Of a DNA stretch of 64,000 bases, positions 61,117-64,000 are shown one piece after another. The notes beneath the pieces were generated by a model. That model had not been told where the DNA came from. It saw nothing but the letters and a program-made list of their open reading frames with translations, and ran no database searches. Origin of the DNA: JALEFZ01 sp039820545 (lineage in GTDB: Bacteria > Bacteroidota > Bacteroidia > J057); contig JBCBPW010000004.1 in the NCBI GenBank assembly GCA_039820545.1, forward strand, positions 1 to 64,000. Reading direction: 5' to 3'. A program made the translations under genes and the position numbers. Every line of letters begins with the position of its first letter. Position 1 is the stretch's first letter.

Positions 61117-62511
61117 TTAACTTAAATCACTTTCCTGCCCAGCGAAAACCAATCGAAAAACTTCCTCTAATTTTCTTACTCCTTTAACTTCTATATTTTG
61201 AAAAGATCTGCCTAGGCTGCCCAACTGTGAATGAGAGATGTAGATGGTCTTGAATCCCAACTTCTCAGCCTCTGCAATTCGTGGCTCCACTTTATTGACA
61301 CTCCTGATCTCACCCGATAATCCTACTTCTGCGCTAAATACCGTCGTGCGGGGGATCACAAGGTCATGGAGAGAGGATACTGTCGCACAGATAAGTGCCA
61401 AATCCATGGAAGGATCTTCTACTTTGATGCCTCCAGTGATATTGAGGAAGACATCTTGTTTACCCATATGAAAACCACATCGTTTCTCCAGGACGGCAAG
61501 CAGCATATTCAAACGCCGTAAATCGTAGCCTGTGGCGCTTCGCTGAGCAACCCCATAAGCCATAGGACTGACCAGTGCCTGTGTCTCTACCAAGAGGGGA
61601 CGCATACCTTCCATCGTAGCACCAATACTTACACCTGAAAAAGTATCTGCCTGATCAGACAAAAATATCTCAGAAGGATTGCTTACTTCACGTAGACCGT
61701 CTCCTCTCATTTCATAAATCCCCATCTCCATTGTTGAGCCAAAGCGGTTTTTAGTTGTACGAACCAGTCGATAGCTGTTGTGGCGATCTCCTTCGAAAGT
61801 CAAAACAGTATCTACCATATGCTCCAAAACTTTGGGACCTGCAATAGAGCCTTCTTTGGTGATATGACCTACAAGAAAAATGGGAGTTGATGTTTCCTTA
61901 GCAAACCTTGTCAATCTCGCAGCACACTCCCGTACTTGAGACACTGATCCTGGTGCAGATTCCAACTGTCCCGTATAGATTGTCTGGATAGAATCAATGA
62001 CGATGATCTCGGGATCTATCTCTACTGCATGCGCTAGAATCTGTTCTAGATTGACCTCTGAGGCAATCAGCAGTTGCTCACTGTGGAAGGGAATCCGCTC
62101 GGCGCGCATCCTGATCTGTGCAGCAGATTCTTCTCCACTGATATACAAAATCTTACGATCGTTTTGTTGCAAGGCTACCTGAAGAAGTAAGGTACTTTTG
62201 CCTATCCCTGGCTCTCCTCCTAGCAAGACCACAGCTCCAGGTACTAGTCCTTGACCTAAGACGCGCATCAATTCTTGATCCATCATCGGCCAGCGTTCTT
62301 CCTGACCCATGGTGATCTCATGGAGAGGGGTGGGCATACTCCGCTTGCCTGACATCGTCCCTACTGCGCGTAATTGTTTCTTGTTGGATACCTCCAATTG
62401 CTCCACAAGCGTGCCCCAAGCACCACATCCATCACACTTTCCTTGCCATTTTAGATGACTATATCCACAACTCTCACAAATAAAAACGGATTTTGGAGCC
62501 TTTTTTGCCAT
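61117..62511 (-). CDS. radA: DNA repair protein RadA
   Basis: A 464-residue recombination helicase-like protein (RadA/Sms) that extends D-loops with RecA. The N-terminal zinc finger CESCGYSHLKWQGKCDGCGAW (about 10-32, four cysteines) is followed by a RecA-like ATPase with Walker A GGEPGIGKSTLLLQ (near 98-110), the family's KNRFG motif in RTTKNRFGSTMEMGIYEM, and a C-terminal Lon-like domain (GGIKVEDPSMDLALICATVSS and FSAEVGLSGEIRSVNKVEPRIAEAEKLG). Length and order are as expected. Confidence 0.96.
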   Translation of the reverse strand: MAKKAPKSVFICESCGYSHLKWQGKCDGCGAWGTLVEQLEVSNKKQLRAVGTMSGKRSMPTPLHEITMGQEERWPMMDQELMRVLGQGLVPGAVVLLGGEPGIGKSTLLLQVALQQNDRKILYISGEESAAQIRMRAERIPFHSEQLLIASEVNLEQILAHAVEIDPEIIVIDSIQTIYTGQLESAPGSVSQVRECAARLTRFAKETSTPIFLVGHITKEGSIAGPKVLEHMVDTVLTFEGDRHNSYRLVRTTKNRFGSTMEMGIYEMRGDGLREVSNPSEIFLSDQADTFSGVSIGATMEGMRPLLVETQALVSPMAYGVAQRSATGYDLRRLNMLLAVLEKRCGFHMGKQDVFLNITGGIKVEDPSMDLALICATVSSLHDLVIPRTTVFSAEVGLSGEIRSVNKVEPRIAEAEKLGFKTIYISHSQLGSLGRSFQNIEVKGVRKLEEVFRLVFAGQESDLS

Positions 62512-62920
62512 CGATCTCTAATTTTATGTGCAATATGGGTAAATGTTGGGTATTTTTTTAGTTTTTATGATAAAATATTTATACGCGTGATGGATATAAT
62601 GCTAATTTTTTTATGTGAAAAGCTCATGGTCTAAAAGCATCGAAGGGCATTCCAATCATTTGTTGTACAGATTGGCAGGATGCGCTTAGATGACCAAAGA
62701 GCGTAAAATATCATGTATGATAGCTGAGATGGTTTGGGGGAAATGGAGATTTTTTTGCCAACTATGACCTACAGCCTTAAGCTCCATCTAAAAAAGGAAT
62801 ATTTGTTGGTGCTGTAATCTTTCTCCAGAGATAAATGTTCCTTCACCTACTATAATTCCATACATTGATCTAAATTATCAAGCGACAGAAGCTATTTTCT
62901 ACCCTACAAGAATACCTGAA
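62512..62920. other. gene-free stretch between radA and the DUF4197 gene
   Basis: 409 A+T-rich bases, divergent promoters expected for radA and the DUF4197 gene. No consensus -7 box, repeat, or small gene was identified. Confidence 0.4.
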
Positions 62921-63652
62921 ATGAAAAAAAGAATTTCTTATTGGTTCCTTATCCTGATTTTACCCTTTAGCGGTTGTGATGCGCTCTTGCAACTAGCGGA
63001 AACCCTTCCTGATACCATTCCCCAAGATCCTACTCAGACGGAGATTGTGGGCGGTCTCAAGGAAGCCTTGGTACAGGGTACGTCTTTTGCGGTGAATACG
63101 CTGAGCAAAGAAGGAGGCTATCTGAATGATGTCAAGGTGCGGATTCCTTTTCCTCCTGAAGCTCAGAAGGTAGCCAATACCATGCGCGACCTCGGACTAG
63201 GGAAGTTGGTTGATGAATTTGAGACGAAGCTAAACGAAGGGGCTGAAAAAGGAGCTAAACTGGCATTTCCCATTTTTAAAAGCGCGATCACAGGGATGAC
63301 GTTTCAGGATGCCAAAGGAATATTGCTAGGGCAGCAAGACGCTGCCACCCAATATTTTCAAACACGAACAGAAACCCAACTCTACAACGCATTTTCGCCT
63401 AAAATCAAAACATCTCTTGATCAAGTAAAAGCGACTGAGATCTGGTATGAGATCACCTCCCGTTACAATAAGTTGCCTTTAGTGAAAAAAGTCGAAACAG
63501 ACATCGTGAAGTACGCGACCAATAAAGCACTCGATGGATTGTTTCTCAAGGTATCTGATGAGGAGGCAAAAATCCGAAGTACCATTGCCTCCCGCAAGAC
63601 GGATCTCTTGAAAAAAGTTTTTGACTTTGCCGATCGTCAACGACAAAAGTAA
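62921..63652 (+). CDS. DUF4197 lipoprotein
   Basis: A 243-residue lipoprotein (signal ending PFSGC, mature Cys near 19). The rest is a single DUF4197 domain with the family landmarks GGLKEALVQGTSFAVNTLSKEGGYLNDVKVRIPFPPEAQKVANTMRDLG, a central MTFQDAKGILLGQQDAATQYFQTRTETQLYNAFSPKI, and a C-terminal ATNKALDGLFLKVSDEEAKIRSTIASRKTDLLKKVF. Function of the family is unknown; it is a periplasmic, largely helical protein. Followed by a terminator. Confidence 0.93.
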   Translation: MKKRISYWFLILILPFSGCDALLQLAETLPDTIPQDPTQTEIVGGLKEALVQGTSFAVNTLSKEGGYLNDVKVRIPFPPEAQKVANTMRDLGLGKLVDEFETKLNEGAEKGAKLAFPIFKSAITGMTFQDAKGILLGQQDAATQYFQTRTETQLYNAFSPKIKTSLDQVKATEIWYEITSRYNKLPLVKKVETDIVKYATNKALDGLFLKVSDEEAKIRSTIASRKTDLLKKVFDFADRQRQK

Positions 63653-63681
63653 CGACTATTTAAGACTGATCATTACAAAAA

Positions 63682-63713
63682 CGTGTGCTGAAGGCAACAG
63701 CACACGCTTTTTC
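63682..63713. terminator. bidirectional terminator
   Basis: Nine-base stem CGTGTGCTG (63682-63690) with CAGCACACG (63698-63706), loop AAGGCAA, T-rich exits on both strands (CTTTTTCT on +, TTTTTGT on -), between convergent genes. Confidence 0.85.
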
Positions 63714-63730
63714 TTACACCTATTTTATGC

Positions 63731-64000
63731 TCAAGCCTTTATTTTCTCCGCCAACATGAGTAAGAACGTATACTCTAAGGCAGTCTCTTTGTAGGCTTGA
63801 TATCTTCCCGATGCACCCCCGTGACCAGCTTCCATATTGGTATGCAGTAGGAGTAAATTCGAGTCTGTCTTCTTGTCTCTTAGTTTGGCAGCCCATTTAG
63901 TCGGCTCCCAATACTGTACTTGGGAGTCATGTAGCCCAGAGGTAATCAACAGGTGAGGATAACTTTTGGGTTCTACATTGTCATAAGGGGAATAAGAGAG
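63731..64000 (-). CDS. ptrB: oligopeptidase B, C-terminal part (cut by the window edge)
   Basis: The last 89 residues of an S9 family serine peptidase whose start is beyond the window. The frame is open to base 64000 and reads LSYSPYDNVEPKSYPHLLITSGL followed by HDSQVQYWEPTKWAAKLRDKKTDSNLLLLHTNMEAGHGGASGRYQAYKE, very close to oligopeptidase B. It includes the Asp of the catalytic triad (LHDSQV) and the catalytic His (GHGG); the Ser lies outside. These enzymes cleave small peptides after basic residues. An internal ATG at 63949 is not the true start. Confidence 0.9.
   Translation of the reverse strand, partial: LSYSPYDNVEPKSYPHLLITSGLHDSQVQYWEPTKWAAKLRDKKTDSNLLLLHTNMEAGHGGASGRYQAYKETALEYTFLLMLAEKIKA

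Overview
This is a chromosomal window from a member of the Bacteroidota. The evidence is the response regulator PorX, three secreted proteins with type IX secretion (T9SS) C-terminal sorting domains, Bacteroidota-type promoters (TTG near -33 and TAnnTTTG near -7), few Shine-Dalgarno sequences, and typical family choices (DUF4197, DUF2147, LytTR/His_kinase pairs, family 10-like glycoside hydrolases, standalone NeuD-type acyltransferase). A free-living, possibly marine or gliding Saprospirales/Cytophagales-like organism is an inference; no rRNA, tRNA, CRISPR array or prophage was seen.

Layout. 0-9.6 kb: TPR lipoprotein, hemL, small heat-shock protein, a DUF1801 protein, a secreted coiled-coil protein, the tsaE-ald pair, a LytS/LytTR-type two-component system and a DUF2147 protein. 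9.8-16.4 kb: a three-gene RND efflux operon whose TolC-like protein carries an extra N-terminal substrate-binding-like domain. 16.5-22.6 kb: an anchored DinB-like protein, PorX, and a translationally coupled pair (TPR-AAA ATPase plus TPR membrane protein). 22.8-25.6 kb: HD phosphohydrolase, MarR regulator, and two small exported proteins that share a 12-bp palindrome upstream, probably the MarR operator. 25.7-34.8 kb: SH3 lipoprotein, acyltransferase, recG, a GxxExxY pseudogene, hypothetical exported proteins and a TetR-DUF4442-DinB-NUDIX cluster. 35.1-48.5 kb: T9SS cargo proteins, a glycoside hydrolase with an acyl-CoA carboxylase subunit, a thioredoxin-like protein, an intracellular-type subtilisin, and an S74/T9SS protein. 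49-53.6 kb: a tripartite ABC-HlyD-TolC exporter whose ATPase has lost most catalytic motifs. 54-64 kb: SulP transporter, TetR regulator with a small membrane protein, YebC, a 708-residue helical protein with a C-terminal winged helix, radA, a DUF4197 lipoprotein and the 3' end of an oligopeptidase B gene.

Themes. Two separate efflux/export machines (RND and ABC) each have their own outer-membrane channel. PorX is the signalling component that elsewhere controls T9SS genes, and three predicted T9SS substrates are encoded nearby. A roughly 100-bp intergenic element with about 18-bp terminal inverted repeats occurs three times (one copy enlarged to 168 bp) and looks like a non-autonomous transposable element. 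Many genes end in clear intrinsic terminators, which helps to delimit transcription units and points to two candidate small transcripts. Starts were moved inward from the longest reading frame where a signal peptide, domain start or overlap demanded it.
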